The notes under the pieces were generated by a model, which saw nothing but the letters and a program-made list of their open reading frames with translations, was not told the DNA's origin and did not search any database. The position numbers and the translations under genes are program-made. A stretch of 64,000 nucleotides of DNA from Favolaschia claudopus (lineage: Eukaryota > Basidiomycota > Agaricomycetes > Agaricales > Mycenaceae): assembly GCA_037176885.1 (NCBI GenBank), contig JAWWNJ010000209.1, positions 62,001 through 126,000 on the forward strand, written 5' to 3'. This document shows positions 63,530-64,000 of the stretch, in pieces (the first letter of the stretch is position 1; each line of letters begins with the position of its first letter).

Positions 63530-64000
63530 TAGGAACGCACAATGACAATAGAGGGGGCAGTGACGGCGACACGGGCAGGGCGGGTACCGGACTTGGGGAG
63601 GGGCCAGTGGGGATACAGCTTTGCTAGCGTGAGCCACCGGAACCTCGAAAGGGCATCTGCTACGGAATTTTCATCTGTTGAGATCCAGACAGGGCGGAAA
63701 GTGAAGTCCTTCTGAACGGCAAGGAGAGCGAACTGGCGGAAAAGCGCTTGGGTAGGAGGATGATCAATAGAGCCAGACTGCAGACAGGTAGAGATGGCCT
63801 CGTTATCAATACGAAAGATAAACTCCAACCCAGCCCAACAGTGACCCCAGACCTCCCCCCAGACCTCCGCTGCCCGTAGCACAGCACGCATCTCCTTCCA
63901 ATGGATTGGATGGCGTTCATACTTCACCGGGACAGGTTCAGTGAAGAAAAGGTCACCACCCCAGTAACCGCCCAAACCCAGCTTACCACTAGCATCCGTG
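63530..64000 (-). mobile_element. DIRS-like retrotransposon RNase H fragment, cut by the window edge
   Basis: Open from the right edge: TDASGKLGLGGYWGGD (first Asp), HPIHWKEMRAVLRAAEVWG (Glu), FRIDNEAISTCLQSGS (Asp) and WISTDENSVADALSRF. This RNase H form follows RT in tyrosine-recombinase (DIRS-like) retrotransposons. The recombinase expected after it is absent; the frame stops near 63530, where transposase sequence begins. RT would lie outside the window. Confidence 0.65.

Noticed and set aside
1..64000. A CRISPR array, phage or bacterial defence system
   Set aside because: Introns, LTR elements and eukaryotic families throughout show a fungal nuclear sequence; no regularly spaced direct repeats with unique spacers were seen.

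Overview
The window looks like nuclear DNA of a mushroom-forming basidiomycete (Agaricomycetes). Protein genes are broken by introns of about 45-60 bases with GT/AG ends. The recognisable families are typical of that group: expanded F-box proteins, a MATA-type HMG box, Ty3 chromoviruses, Tad-like LINEs, DDE transposases fused to a ubiquitin-protease-like domain, and many short inverted-repeat elements. No rRNA, tRNA, CRISPR array or bacterial-type operon was seen. Assignments come from reading motifs by eye; no database search was run.

Layout. 1-5.3 kb: two minus-strand F-box genes and weak GC-rich reading frames. 5.3-7.3 kb: an intact four-exon integrase-type transposase gene. 7.7-8.4 kb: a hAT-type MITE with a perfect 8-bp target duplication. 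8.8-9.3 kb: a three-exon cytochrome b5/MAPR-like gene, the best candidate for an ordinary host gene. 9.5-11.4 kb: a decayed copy of an unnamed AT-hook gene family. 11.5-13.4 kb: diverged tandem repeats. 13.4-19.4 kb: two many-exon minus-strand genes, one probably a fungal HECT-like ubiquitin ligase with apparent frameshifts. 20.4-27.5 kb: a full-length Ty3 chromovirus (TSD GAGGT) whose 3' LTR is split by a CACTA-like element (TSD GAA). 28.5-38.6 kb: a second, much younger 10-kb Ty3 element (TSD GTATA) with unusual extra protein modules. 39-46 kb: MITEs, transposase and LTR fragments, an F-box/LRR pseudogene, and a 5'-truncated LINE with a 13-bp TSD. 46.8-49.1 kb: the N-terminal half of a DDE transposase with two GCM-like zinc modules, cut off by a small inverted-repeat element. 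49.4-53 kb: an integrase relic and a copia relic interrupted by MITEs, one nested in another. 53.5-54.1 kb: an HMG-box gene. 54.2-60 kb: foldbacks, a MULE-like element with a hAT MITE inside it, a further hAT MITE and a Harbinger-type MITE. 60.2-64 kb: an intact copy of the AT-hook gene, tail to tail with a transposase-USP gene, which abuts a DIRS-like RNase H fragment at the right edge.

The most interesting unit is the right-hand pair: the AT-hook gene of unknown function facing the DDE transposase/ubiquitin-protease fusion, separated by a tandem repeat into which the protease frame runs. The AT-hook family has a decayed second copy 50 kb away with matching exon lengths. Other notable features are the Ty3 element with repeated modules between Gag and protease and a fused C-terminal domain, and the nested MITEs whose target duplications can be read base by base.

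Many coding regions show single-base frame changes. The two LTRs of the young Ty3 element differ by eye only by short indels, so some frame breaks could be assembly errors rather than real decay.
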